64,000 nucleotides of DNA from assembly GCF_900142715.1 (NCBI RefSeq), contig NZ_FRBX01000001.1:682001-746000 (forward strand), given 5' to 3'. The notes under the pieces were generated by a model. It made no database searches. It had not been told where the DNA came from and saw only the letters and a list, made by a program, of their open reading frames with translations. The translations under genes were made by a program, and so were the position numbers. The DNA is from Flavobacterium pectinovorum (lineage in GTDB: Bacteria; Bacteroidota; Bacteroidia; Flavobacteriales; Flavobacteriaceae). Positions 44,264 through 52,392 of the stretch are shown one piece after another. Position 1 is the stretch's first letter, and each line of letters starts with the position of its first letter.

Positions 44264-44980
44264 TTAATTGTAGGCTTTGTTGAAAATAGGAGTTAACATA
44301 TTTGGCATATTTAAAGATTTCTCTAAATCAATTAAACCATTTAAAAAACCTTTTCCTAATTTATTAGAATTATTTTTAAGGTCTTCATTTATTCTTTTAC
44401 CTGTATTATGAAAACAATTTACTTTTTTGCAATAATGAAAATCTGGATGATGTAACTGACCGTAATCAATTAATTTTATAATATAGGTTTCGTTGTTTTG
44501 AATTGACACCATTACATTATCTAAATGAGGATCGCCATGAGCAAATTTAGAAGCATGCCATTTTTTTAGTTCTAAACCAAATTGTTCAATTACTATGTTT
44601 ACTTTATTAAAGTCTTTTGAATGGTTTGTTTTGATAAATTCAGACAACGTACTTCCTTCAATATATTCTAATATTATAAGCCATTTATTTTTGTGTTTTA
44701 TGCGCTCAATATGTTTTAATAAAAAATGATATTGTGAATTTTTTTCTTGAATTTCATTAAACACTTTAGAGCTTCCGTCTCTTCTGCGGCCATAGTGATT
44801 ATATTTACTATAGCCTATAAAAGAAACAGGAGATTTGCTGTAAAAATGTTTTAAAATATATTTTTTGCCTTTTTCATCCTCACAAATGTAAATATTAGCG
44901 TTAGGTCTATTTCCTTGGTCTTCTAAAAGTTTTTTGGTTACTTTATACTTTATTTTACCTAAAATGTTTTCTCCTATCAT
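44264..44980 (-). CDS. Protein-kinase-like phosphotransferase
   Basis: A 238-residue kinase-fold protein. The ATP lysine is likely in KKYILKHFY, the hinge in IILEYIEGSTLSEF, the catalytic loop is HGDPHLDN (HxDxxxxN) and the metal aspartate lies in KLIDYGQL. It resembles small kinases near the RIO/Kdo-kinase/aminoglycoside-kinase groups. The substrate might be a sugar, lipopolysaccharide or protein. It has no signal peptide or membrane helix. Its neighbour coaD and the PhnA gene give no hint. Family is sure at the fold level; function unknown. Confidence 0.68.
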   Translation of the reverse strand: MIGENILGKIKYKVTKKLLEDQGNRPNANIYICEDEKGKKYILKHFYSKSPVSFIGYSKYNHYGRRRDGSSKVFNEIQEKNSQYHFLLKHIERIKHKNKWLIILEYIEGSTLSEFIKTNHSKDFNKVNIVIEQFGLELKKWHASKFAHGDPHLDNVMVSIQNNETYIIKLIDYGQLHHPDFHYCKKVNCFHNTGKRINEDLKNNSNKLGKGFLNGLIDLEKSLNMPNMLTPIFNKAYN

Positions 44981-45039
44981 TTGTTATTTTATTAAAACTA
45001 ATGCCAAAAAAAGTTATCCTAATATTTTATAATTATATA

Positions 45040-45498
45040 TTATTTCTTCACTCTAACTGCATCCGGAACCAGCATTTCGTATTCACCGCCATTTCGTAAT
45101 ACATCACGAACAATGCTTGAGCTTATAAATGAAGTACTTGCAGCGGTTAATAAAAAGACAGTTTCTATTTTAGAAAGTTTTCTGTTGGTGTGTGCAATGG
45201 CTTTTTCGAATTCGAAATCGGCTGGATTGCGTAAACCTCTTAATATGAAATTTGCTTTTAGTTTTTTGGCTAAATCTATCGTTAAACCTTCATAAGTAAT
45301 AACAGATATTTTTGGTTCATTTTTGAAAGTTTCTTCTATAAAACGTTTTCTTTCTTCAAGTGAAAACATGTATTTTTTTTCGGCATTGACACCAATTGCG
45401 ATTACGATTTCATCAAAAAGTGAAATTCCTCTTTTGATAATATCTTCGTGACCGAGTGTAATGGGATCAAATGATCCTGGAAATATGGCTTTTCTCAT
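45040..45498 (-). CDS. coaD: Phosphopantetheine adenylyltransferase
   Basis: Transfers AMP to 4'-phosphopantetheine to make dephospho-CoA, the penultimate step of coenzyme A synthesis. The 152-residue protein has GSFDPITLGHEDII (nucleotide loop with TxGH) and LRNPADFEFEKAI, then TAASTSFISSSIVRDV (ISS-phosphate loop). Length fits the family. It belongs to the ddl-DUF421-coaD minus-strand series but has 100 bp gaps with repeats, so its co-transcription is uncertain. Confidence 0.96.
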   Translation of the reverse strand: MRKAIFPGSFDPITLGHEDIIKRGISLFDEIVIAIGVNAEKKYMFSLEERKRFIEETFKNEPKISVITYEGLTIDLAKKLKANFILRGLRNPADFEFEKAIAHTNRKLSKIETVFLLTAASTSFISSSIVRDVLRNGGEYEMLVPDAVRVKK

Positions 45499-45503
45499 TT
45501 TTT

Positions 45504-45603
45504 TTAAGGTTCAAAGTTGTAAAGGCTCAAAGATGATTAAATAAAATTAAAATGTTTTGAAGCTTTGTTGTTGGAATTTGGAATTTGAATTTTGGAATTT
45601 ATT
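45504..45603. repeat. Repeat tract: GGTTCAAAG units and TTGGAATTTGGAATTT
   Basis: AAGGTTCAAAGTTGTAAAGG (45506-45525) followed by TTGGAATTTGGAATTTG at 45571-45587 and a TTTTGGAATTT end at 45600. Two families meet here, before the coaD start. Confidence 0.7.
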
Positions 45604-46296
45604 CTAAGTTATTCTGAGTGTTTTTATCGCAGGAACCCATTCCTCTTTTTTGCAGACTTTGCATGCGGAAGTTCCGGGTTTTTGTTCTTCGGTATGGCCA
45701 CAAAAAGTGCAGGCATGAATACCATCGGTTGCAATAATTTTGCTTTTTTTATTGAATGCAGCTGGCAAAATTGGCAAGCCAAATTGTACATCTTTATCTT
45801 CATAAAAAAATACACTTACTTCTCCGCTGGTTTCTATAAAAGCATGTTTTACCTGGCCTAAATGTTCGATGGATCGTATACGAAGTTCTGAGAAAAATTC
45901 ATCCTGTGCCAAAGTTTCTTTTTTGAAACTCGATATAGAAAATTTTCCGTCCTGGATTAAACATTCGGTTTTTCCTTCTATAAATTCTTCAAATTTTTTA
46001 CTTTTTCCTGTCAGCCAGGTTACGGCGCGGTATAAAATAATGATTGTCAAGAAAACAATTGCTGCGGGTACAATTCCGACATCTTCATAAAACATTGGGT
46101 CGCCGGCTGCCGATCCAAGTGCGATAATAATTACAGTTTCGAAAATTGATAATTGTTTTACACCTCTTTTACCTGCCAATTTTAGCGTAAGCAGTAAAAT
46201 AGTAAACATTACAGTTGAACGAAATATTACTTCCAGAATAAAAATTTCGGGAAGCTCGTTAAAAAATAATCTATTCCATTCAAAGATTTCTTTCAT
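45604..46296 (-). CDS. DUF421 membrane protein with C-terminal zinc ribbon
   Basis: A 230-residue DUF421/YetF protein. Three hydrophobic helices occupy residues about 15-95. They are followed by the cytoplasmic domain with EGKTECLIQDGKFSISSFKK and IETSGEVSVFF. After this the chain has an extra zinc ribbon: a first CTFC and a second CKVC pair about 17 residues later (about residues 197-218), not part of the usual YetF domain. The added metal site suggests redox or nucleic-acid-related control; that is inference. A shorter paralogue is at 8525-9040. It lies between ddl and coaD. Confidence 0.83.
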   Translation of the reverse strand: MKEIFEWNRLFFNELPEIFILEVIFRSTVMFTILLLTLKLAGKRGVKQLSIFETVIIIALGSAAGDPMFYEDVGIVPAAIVFLTIIILYRAVTWLTGKSKKFEEFIEGKTECLIQDGKFSISSFKKETLAQDEFFSELRIRSIEHLGQVKHAFIETSGEVSVFFYEDKDVQFGLPILPAAFNKKSKIIATDGIHACTFCGHTEEQKPGTSACKVCKKEEWVPAIKTLRIT

Positions 46297-46404
46297 TTCT
46301 TTTAGTTGCTAAGGTTCTTAGATTCTAAGTTACTAAGTTTTTTTATTATATTAAAAAAGGTTCTGAAGTCTTAGAACCTCAGAACCTTACTATCTTAACA
46401 TCTT
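46297..46404. repeat. GGTTCTAAG repeat tract with 10-bp hairpin
   Basis: Holds CTAAGGTTCTTAGATTCTAA and then a hairpin AAGGTTCTGA / TCAGAACCTT with a 12-nt loop. It lies between ddl and the DUF421 gene and may end the ddl transcript. Confidence 0.7.
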
Positions 46405-47376
46405 TTAAGCAAGTGCTAACTCAATTGCATTGGTGAATAAATCTTCAAGAGAAATTCCGGCTGCTTTGGCTTGTTGCGGAATCAAACTTTCGGTTGTTAA
46501 ACCCGGAATTGTGTTCATTTCAAGCATATGTGGTTCGTTGTCTACAATAATGAATTCGCTTCTTGAGAAACCTTTCATCTTTAAAACTTCGTAAGCACGT
46601 TTGGCAGTTTCACCCACTTTTTGTGTTAGTTCGTCTGAAATTCTTGCTGGAGTGATTTCTTGTGATTTTCCTTCATATTTTGCTTCGTAATCAAAGAAAT
46701 CATTGTCTGAAACGATTTCTGTGATTGGTAAAACTTTAATTTCTCCTTTGTAATTGATTACGCCTACGGAAACTTCTGTTCCGTCAAGGAAACTTTCTAT
46801 GATGATTTCGTTGTCTTCTTTATAAGCCACTTCAATAGCGATTGGCAATTCGGCAGCAGTTTTTACTTTTGATATTCCGAAACTTGAACCGGCTTTATTT
46901 GGTTTTACAAAACATGGCAAACCTACTTTTTTAACGATTTCGTCAGTATTGATAACGTCACCTTTATTTAGGTAATAAGAAATTGCCGTTTTGATTCCGT
47001 ATGGTTTTAAAACCGATAATAAATCACGTTTGTTGAATGTAAGCGCCGATTGGTAATAGTCGCATGATGATTGCGGAATCCCTAATAATTCAAAATACGC
47101 CTGCATTAATCCGTCTTCGCCTGGAGTTCCGTGAATGGCATTGAAAACACAGTCAAAAGTGATTTTTTTTCCGTCTACGGTAACAGAGAAATCATTTCTG
47201 TCGATTGGAAATTCAGCGTCGTTTTGGTCTACATAAACCCATTTTTCTTTAAAAATATGAATGCGGAATCCGTTGTATTTTGTTTTGTCAAGATATTGGT
47301 GTACTACGTTTCCTGAGATAAGTGAGATTTTATATTCGCTTGAATATCCGCCCATTATAATGGCTATGTTTTTCAT
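46405..47376 (-). CDS. ddl: D-alanine--D-alanine ligase
   Basis: Makes the D-Ala-D-Ala dipeptide for peptidoglycan. The 323-residue ATP-grasp protein has IIMGGYSSEYKISLISG at the N-terminus, HGTPGEDGLMQAYFELLGIP and the PNKAGSSFGISKVK ATP loop. The final EMNTIPGLT metal-binding block is also present. Length and motifs are standard. It is divergent to the PASTA gene and heads the ddl-DUF421-coaD series. No murC/murF genes are adjacent. Confidence 0.96.
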   Translation of the reverse strand: MKNIAIIMGGYSSEYKISLISGNVVHQYLDKTKYNGFRIHIFKEKWVYVDQNDAEFPIDRNDFSVTVDGKKITFDCVFNAIHGTPGEDGLMQAYFELLGIPQSSCDYYQSALTFNKRDLLSVLKPYGIKTAISYYLNKGDVINTDEIVKKVGLPCFVKPNKAGSSFGISKVKTAAELPIAIEVAYKEDNEIIIESFLDGTEVSVGVINYKGEIKVLPITEIVSDNDFFDYEAKYEGKSQEITPARISDELTQKVGETAKRAYEVLKMKGFSRSEFIIVDNEPHMLEMNTIPGLTTESLIPQQAKAAGISLEDLFTNAIELALA

Positions 47377-47476
47377 TTTTATATTTTTGTTTAAAGTTTT
47401 ATTTTGTTTCAGGTTTCAGGTTTTTTTGCCACGAATTTCTCAATGTCTTATAAAAAGAACGTCTTATGAAACCTAA

Positions 47477-47562
47477 AGCCCTAGCCCTGATGGGAGCGGC
47501 ATCCTTTTTCTGGCTTCTTTAGCCAGGAAAAGATACAGCGGACAGCAGGAAACAGCTCCTAA
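47477..47562 (+). ncRNA. Candidate structured RNA or dispersed repeat (flavo-1-like)
   Basis: About 86 nt starting AGCCCTAGCCCTGATGGGAG and ending ACAGCTCCTAA. A 12-bp stem CTTTTTCTGGCT / AGCCAGGAAAAG (one G-U pair) closes a 5-nt loop, and outer GGAGC / GCTCC can pair. It resembles a motif I recall as recurrent in Flavobacterium intergenic DNA, possibly the flavo-1 RNA. The strand and the identity are not certain. Confidence 0.45.
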
Positions 47563-47687
47563 CTCTTCGACTCCGCTCAGAGTGACATATGAAATTCCAA
47601 TTTTTTTAATATTGGTAATATAGTATTACTAGTATTATTAATATTACTTAAAACAAAATTATCATTTTTTTTGAAACGAAATAGCTT

Positions 47688-47695
47688 TATCTTTG
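47688..47695 (+). promoter_or_regulatory. -7 box that fixes the PASTA gene start
   Basis: TATCTTTG matches TAnnTTTG. Transcription would start near 47699, after an in-frame TTG at 47671, so the ATG at 47716 must be the start. The -33 element is not well placed. Confidence 0.5.
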
Positions 47696-47715
47696 CGACA
47701 ACTAAAAATAAATTT

Positions 47716-48336
47716 ATGAGTTTACGTAAGTATTTAACTAGCCGTGTGTTTTTTTTACAAGTATTGGGTGCGGCTGCAATTATTGCCGTTTTAGGCTATT
47801 TGTTTATGCATTGGCTGACTTTTACAACTGATCACGGACATGAAATTACGGTTCCGAATTTGTCTAAATTGACGGAGGAGCAAGTAGAATCAAAATTAGA
47901 TGAATTAGACCTTGATTATGTGCTTTTGGATAGTGTTGATTACCGAAGCGGATTTCCTAAATACAGTGTTGTTGAGCAAGATCCGTTGCCGGGAACGAAA
48001 GTAAAAGTAGGTCGAAAAATATATATTAAAATCAATGCTTCCGGTTTTTCTTCTGTTAGAATTCCGGATTTAATCGAAAAAACGTATCGTGAAGCGGTTC
48101 CTACTTTGAAAGCTTTAGGGCTTGAAGAGGGAACGATTACCTATATTCCAAACTTAGGGAAAGATATGGTTTTGGAGATGCGTTATAAAGGAAGAAACTT
48201 AAAAGTTGGAGATCGTGTATTGAAAGCTTCTAAAATTGATTTGGTTTTAGGAGATGGAAAAGCGACTTATGTAGATGAAAGTCAGGCGACAGATAGTACA
48301 GCTGTGCCTGCAGAAACCCCACAAGATGAACAATAA
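47716..48336 (+). CDS. Membrane-anchored PASTA-domain protein
   Basis: A 206-residue protein with one transmembrane helix (about residues 11-33, FFLQVLGAAAIIAVLGYLF) and then PASTA domains: about residues 42-107 (VPNLSKLTEEQVESKLDEL, VVEQDPLPGTKV) and 111-180 (RIPDLIEKTYREAVPTLKAL). PASTA domains bind muropeptides or beta-lactams in kinases and PBPs. Here there is neither a kinase domain nor a transpeptidase. It is divergent from ddl and overlaps rluD by 11 bp. The start is set at the ATG because a promoter box lies within the alternative upstream TTG extension. Confidence 0.85.
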   Translation: MSLRKYLTSRVFFLQVLGAAAIIAVLGYLFMHWLTFTTDHGHEITVPNLSKLTEEQVESKLDELDLDYVLLDSVDYRSGFPKYSVVEQDPLPGTKVKVGRKIYIKINASGFSSVRIPDLIEKTYREAVPTLKALGLEEGTITYIPNLGKDMVLEMRYKGRNLKVGDRVLKASKIDLVLGDGKATYVDESQATDSTAVPAETPQDEQ

Positions 48337-49369
48337 TATTGAAAATTTAGATCTGGAAGACGAATTATTCGAACATTTTAGATTTGAGGTACCTAAAGGT
48401 CAGGCGCTTTTGCGTATTGACAAATATTTAATGAATTTGATTCAGAATGCGACCCGAAATAAAATTCAGAATGCCGCAACTGAAGGAAACATTTTTGTAA
48501 ATGATATTCCGGTAAAATCAAATTATAAGGTTAAACCTTTTGATGTCGTGACAGTTATGTTATCGCATCCGCCGTTTGAAAACCATATTCTGCCGGAAGA
48601 TCTTCCGTTGAATATTGTGTATGAAGACGACGCACTTTTACTGATTAATAAAGAACCGGGAATGGTTGTGCATCCAGGTCACGGAAATTATACGGGAACT
48701 TTGGTTAATGCTTTGGCACATCATTTTGATAATTTGCCAATGAACAGCAGTGAACGCCCAGGATTGGTTCATAGAATTGATAAGGACACATCTGGACTTT
48801 TGGTTGTTGCCAAAACGGAAGCCGCAATGACGCATTTAGCAAAACAGTTTGAAGCTAAAACGTCTGAACGTGAATATATTGCCCTTGTTTGGGGAAATGT
48901 TGCCGAAGAAGAAGGAACGATTGAAGGAAATCTTGCCAGACATTTGAAAGATCGCATGCAAATGGCGGTTTTTGCTGATCCTGAAATAGGAAAACCTGCA
49001 ATTACACATTATAAAGTTTTGGAACGTTTCGGTTATGTAACGTTGATTTCTTGTAAGTTAGAAACGGGAAGAACGCACCAAATTCGTGCACATATGAAAC
49101 ATATTGGGCATCCGTTATTTAATGACGAGCGTTACGGTGGTCATTTGATTTTGAAAGGAACTACGTTTACAAAATACAAACAGTTTATCGAGAATTGTTT
49201 TAAAGCGTTGCCACGTCAGGCCTTGCATGCTAAAACACTTGGTTTTGTGCATCCAAATACAGGTGAAATGATGCGTTTTGATACTGAATTACCTCAGGAT
49301 TTTCAGGATTGTATTGAGAAATGGCGCAACTACGGAAAGACGCATAACATTGAAGACGAAGAGAATTAA
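48326..49369 (+). CDS. rluD: 23S rRNA pseudouridine synthase RluD-type
   Basis: Converts uridines in helix 69 of 23S rRNA to pseudouridine. The 347-residue chain has an N-terminal S4 RNA-binding domain (LRIDKYLMNLIQNATRNKIQ) and the catalytic block HRIDKDTSGLLVVAKT with its Asp. KLETGRTHQIRAHMKHIGHP is also present. The ATG at 48326 sits within the last codons of the PASTA gene, so translation is coupled. A longer reading frame from 48275 exists but would need 51 bp of overlap, so I prefer this start. RluD-type rather than RluA/RluC by motif context, moderately sure. Confidence 0.92.
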   Translation: MNNNIENLDLEDELFEHFRFEVPKGQALLRIDKYLMNLIQNATRNKIQNAATEGNIFVNDIPVKSNYKVKPFDVVTVMLSHPPFENHILPEDLPLNIVYEDDALLLINKEPGMVVHPGHGNYTGTLVNALAHHFDNLPMNSSERPGLVHRIDKDTSGLLVVAKTEAAMTHLAKQFEAKTSEREYIALVWGNVAEEEGTIEGNLARHLKDRMQMAVFADPEIGKPAITHYKVLERFGYVTLISCKLETGRTHQIRAHMKHIGHPLFNDERYGGHLILKGTTFTKYKQFIENCFKALPRQALHAKTLGFVHPNTGEMMRFDTELPQDFQDCIEKWRNYGKTHNIEDEEN

Positions 49370-49410
49370 TTAGATAATTTGTCAATTAGGCAATTAGATA
49401 ATTTTATATA

Positions 49411-49468
49411 ACACAAATTCTACTAATTTACACAGATTAATTTTCGTGTAAATTAGTGGAATTTGTGT
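49411..49468. repeat. 23-nt inverted repeat, ACACAAATT family
   Basis: Arms at 49411-49433 and 49446-49468 are complementary at 22 of 23 positions (one G-U pair), with a 12-nt loop. It lies in the convergent gap between rluD and the next gene and may act as a terminator. It resembles the element at 54059-54160. Confidence 0.88.
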
Positions 49469-49491
49469 TTTTATTTAGTTCAAAATGTTAT

Positions 49492-50106
49492 TTATTGAAT
49501 GGCTTTAATCGTTAAATCAATTATTTTGGCTTCTCCGTTTGTTATAAATCCCAGCTTTCCTTTTTGGCTCAAATTGCTTTTTTCGAGAGAGCATTCTAAT
49601 ATAGTTTCGTTATCAACGGAATAGAATAATTGATTATTTATTGCTCTTATTTTTACAGCGTACCATTTGTTGTTTTCTAATTTTAATGATTTTTTGAATA
49701 AAGTTGGTCCGCCTCGTTTATTATATTCATCGCTTCCTTTTTTGTAAGTACCTTTTCCGATTACGATATTTTGCTCAATTTGATAAAGATAAGTTCTGAT
49801 GTAGTTTTCTTTATCGATGTTTAGCATGACTTCAAATAAAGATTCTTTTGTCATGTTTACTTTAAAATTGATTTCATAGTTTTCCGGAAGTTGTTTTTTA
49901 GATTCTATAACGCCCCAATGCATTGGTCCTCCGGATCCTGTTAAAGTATCGCTTGCAAGAATCCATTCTTTGGAATTAAAATTCCATTCTGATTTAAGTT
50001 TTGAGGTGTTTGTTATTTTATATTGTTTTTCTGTGGTTGAAATTGTGCTTGCGCATGAAGAAATTAATAATGTTATTGTTATTAATAAGAGGTGTTTGAA
50101 ATTCAT
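49492..50106 (-). CDS. Lipoprotein with a concanavalin-like (DUF1080-type) fold
   Basis: A 204-residue lipoprotein (LLISSCAST, Cys about residue 18). After it the chain is beta-rich, with KIRAINNQLFYSVDNETILE and KLGFITNGEAKIIDLTIK. That is the style of DUF1080/laminin-G-like sugar-binding domains of Bacteroidota hydrolases. No catalytic residues are claimed. It starts 10 bp after the ABC ATPase stop, so the two form a unit. Function unknown. Confidence 0.7.
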   Translation of the reverse strand: MNFKHLLLITITLLISSCASTISTTEKQYKITNTSKLKSEWNFNSKEWILASDTLTGSGGPMHWGVIESKKQLPENYEINFKVNMTKESLFEVMLNIDKENYIRTYLYQIEQNIVIGKGTYKKGSDEYNKRGGPTLFKKSLKLENNKWYAVKIRAINNQLFYSVDNETILECSLEKSNLSQKGKLGFITNGEAKIIDLTIKAIQ

Positions 50107-50116
50107 TTATGTGTTT

Positions 50117-51358
50117 TTAATTCAATTCTGAATGGTATTTTATTTTTCCGATTGATCCTGTCGGAGTAGGAATAAGTTCAAAAACAGAAGTAGGAGCGAG
50201 GCCTTGTTCTATACGATGTGAAACGTATAAAATACTCACGTTTGTTTCTTGTTTTATAGTGTTGATAAGCTGAATTACTAAATCTACATTTTCATCGTCC
50301 AGACCTTCTACAGGTTCGTCGAGAATTAATAATGGCGGATGTTTTAAAACGGCACGAACAATTAACGCAACTCTTTGCTGCCCGATGGAAAGATCGATGA
50401 AACGTTTTTTTCTTAAATGTGTCATTTCAATTACTTCAAGCCATTGCGAAACAATTTGTTTTTGATGTGTGGTTGGTTCAATGTAGAGCCCGATAGAATC
50501 GAAAAATCCGGAGAGAATCATTTCTTCTAAAGTGTGACTTTTTTGAAACAAATCTGTCATTGAAGTGGCGAAGATTCCGATTTGCTTTTTGATATCCCAA
50601 ACGCTTTCACCGCTTCCTTTTTTTCTTCCAAATAAAAATAAATCCTGGCCAAAACCTTTTGGATTATCGCCTGTTATTAAAGATAAAATCGTGCTTTTTC
50701 CGGAACCATTCGGGCCGATTAATTGCCAAAATTCGCCTTGTTTTATGGTCCAGGAAATGTTGTCGACGATTTTTCGTTCGTCATAACTTACAGAAACATT
50801 TTCTAATTTTATTAATACACTTTCGTGGAAGGAATGCGTTTCTATGGCTTTTGGAATTGCAGCCGTATTTAAGGTTTTAAAGTGGCTTTCGGTTTTTGAA
50901 ATGGGATGCAGTTCAAATGTATTGTCTTTAATCTGGGCTTTATTCGGAACAAAATTTAATACGTCTGTAACACGATTTACAATTTGAATAATAGCAATAA
51001 TATTGGATAAATCTTTTAACGATTCTGCCAAAATTACTCGCGAAGCCTGATCTAAATGATCAAAAGGATTGTCGAAAATAATGAAATCAGGTTTTTGATT
51101 GATACAGTATTTTAAAAACTCTTTCTTACGCTCTCCAGAAGAAAAAGTGCGTAATTGCCTGTGTGATTCCGGAGAAGCTTCAACAGAATCGTATTGGTAT
51201 TCTTTTTCGATGAATTTTTCAATCGCAATATCAGAAAACAAAATTCCTTTTTGATTGTTAAAAACGGCTAATTCTCCTTTTACTTCGCCTGAAAGTATTG
51301 TTTCTATAAAGGCTTTTTTATTTACCAGATTTGATAAAAGTATATCCCAATGCTGCAT
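50117..51358 (-). CDS. Tandem ABC ATPase with degenerate first domain
   Basis: A 413-residue soluble protein with two ABC-type halves. The second (about residues 185-410) is complete: Walker A GPNGSGKS, signature LSIGQQRVAL, Walker B LLILDEPVEGLD. The first half lacks a Walker A but keeps a signature-like FSSGERKKEF and a Walker B-like FIIFDNPFDHLD. This looks like ModF/PhrA-type ABC proteins without a membrane partner, but reduced in its first site. It is paired with the lipoprotein. Role unknown. Confidence 0.82.
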   Translation of the reverse strand: MQHWDILLSNLVNKKAFIETILSGEVKGELAVFNNQKGILFSDIAIEKFIEKEYQYDSVEASPESHRQLRTFSSGERKKEFLKYCINQKPDFIIFDNPFDHLDQASRVILAESLKDLSNIIAIIQIVNRVTDVLNFVPNKAQIKDNTFELHPISKTESHFKTLNTAAIPKAIETHSFHESVLIKLENVSVSYDERKIVDNISWTIKQGEFWQLIGPNGSGKSTILSLITGDNPKGFGQDLFLFGRKKGSGESVWDIKKQIGIFATSMTDLFQKSHTLEEMILSGFFDSIGLYIEPTTHQKQIVSQWLEVIEMTHLRKKRFIDLSIGQQRVALIVRAVLKHPPLLILDEPVEGLDDENVDLVIQLINTIKQETNVSILYVSHRIEQGLAPTSVFELIPTPTGSIGKIKYHSELN

Positions 51359-51393
51359 TTTAAATATTTATTTATGTCGACATAGATAATTAT

Positions 51394-51450
51394 ATTTTTG
51401 CCACAGATTTCACAGATTAGAATGATTAATCTTTTAATTTGTGGCAAATA
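51394..51450. repeat. Inverted repeat TTTGCCACA / TGTGGCAAA
   Basis: Partial arms ATTTTTGCCACAGATTT and AATTTGTGGCAAATAAA, with an internal GATTAGAATGATTAATC-type stem. Downstream of the sulfurtransferase gene. Confidence 0.65.
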
Positions 51451-51488
51451 AATTTTAAAGATTATCTACGCTTTAAATGTTTTTTAGT

Positions 51489-52340
51489 TTATTTTGTTTC
51501 TTGTGTAAACATGTCGCGATCGTTTCTCGACCATTCGCTCCATGATCCCACATAAAGTTTTGGAATTTCAATTCCCGCATAATCCATTGCTAATAAAGTA
51601 TGGCAGGCAGTAACACCTGAACCACAATGTACGATTACATTTTCTGGTTTTATATCGCCTAAAATTTCAGTATATTTTTCAGCTAAAACTTCAGGTGATT
51701 TGTAAAAACCATCTTCGTTTAAATTTTCACTAAACGGAACATTAATTGCGCCCGGAATATGTCCGGCGATTAAATCTAATGGTTCTGTTAAGCCATCAAA
51801 ACGATTTTTATCTCTTACGTCAATTACGATATTTTGACTATTATTTCGGGCTTTTTCGACGTCTTCAATATCGGCAACTGCCAAATTCCATTTTGTGATG
51901 GGATATTTTTCAGTTGGTTCAAAATTTTCAATTTTAGAACTTGTCTCAAAACCAATTTTTATTGCAGCCTGTAAACCGCCATTCAAAACCTGAACTTTTT
52001 TATGTCCGATTGATTTTAGCATCCACCAAAATCTGGCTGCGGCATTCGATCCGTTTTTGTCATCATAAATAATAATGTGACTTTGAGGTGAAATTCCGAG
52101 TTTTGAAAGTATTTCTGCAAATTTTTCTACTGATGGCAAAGGATGTCTTCCGCCATTTGCCGGGTTTTTTTCTACAGCAGCCAAATCTTTATTCAAATCG
52201 ATATAGCGAGCACTTTTTAAATGTTCGTTTCTATAATTTTCTTCGGCATTTGCACCGGCTCGTGCATCAATTAAAACAATTTCAGATGAATCTTTTAAAT
52301 TTAAAAGTTCTTCGGGATTTATAATGGGAGAAAGTTTCAT
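51489..52340 (-). CDS. Sulfurtransferase (3-mercaptopyruvate/thiosulfate type)
   Basis: A 283-residue two-rhodanese protein. The second domain bears the active cysteine in VHCGSGVTACHTLL. The loop CGSGVTA is characteristic of mercaptopyruvate sulfurtransferases (SseA), whereas thiosulfate sulfurtransferases have CRKGVTA. The first domain lacks a cysteine at this place, as is normal. It moves sulfane sulfur to acceptors such as cyanide or thioredoxin. It follows the DUF1398 gene by 52 bp in one direction. Confidence 0.9.
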   Translation of the reverse strand: MKLSPIINPEELLNLKDSSEIVLIDARAGANAEENYRNEHLKSARYIDLNKDLAAVEKNPANGGRHPLPSVEKFAEILSKLGISPQSHIIIYDDKNGSNAAARFWWMLKSIGHKKVQVLNGGLQAAIKIGFETSSKIENFEPTEKYPITKWNLAVADIEDVEKARNNSQNIVIDVRDKNRFDGLTEPLDLIAGHIPGAINVPFSENLNEDGFYKSPEVLAEKYTEILGDIKPENVIVHCGSGVTACHTLLAMDYAGIEIPKLYVGSWSEWSRNDRDMFTQETK

Positions 52341-52392
52341 TTGGTATGGGTTTGTTTTCTGGTATTGCTCAAATAAAAATTACCGTTGTTTA

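Larger units (their letters stand above)
47377..47715. other. Divergent gap with repeats and promoter
   Basis: Between ddl and the PASTA gene. It holds TTTCAGG repeats near 47406-47421, a candidate structured RNA at 47477-47562, an inverted copy of the GAGCGGAGTCGAA family at 47564-47587, and a -7 box at 47688-47695. No protein frame is credible here. Confidence 0.7.
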
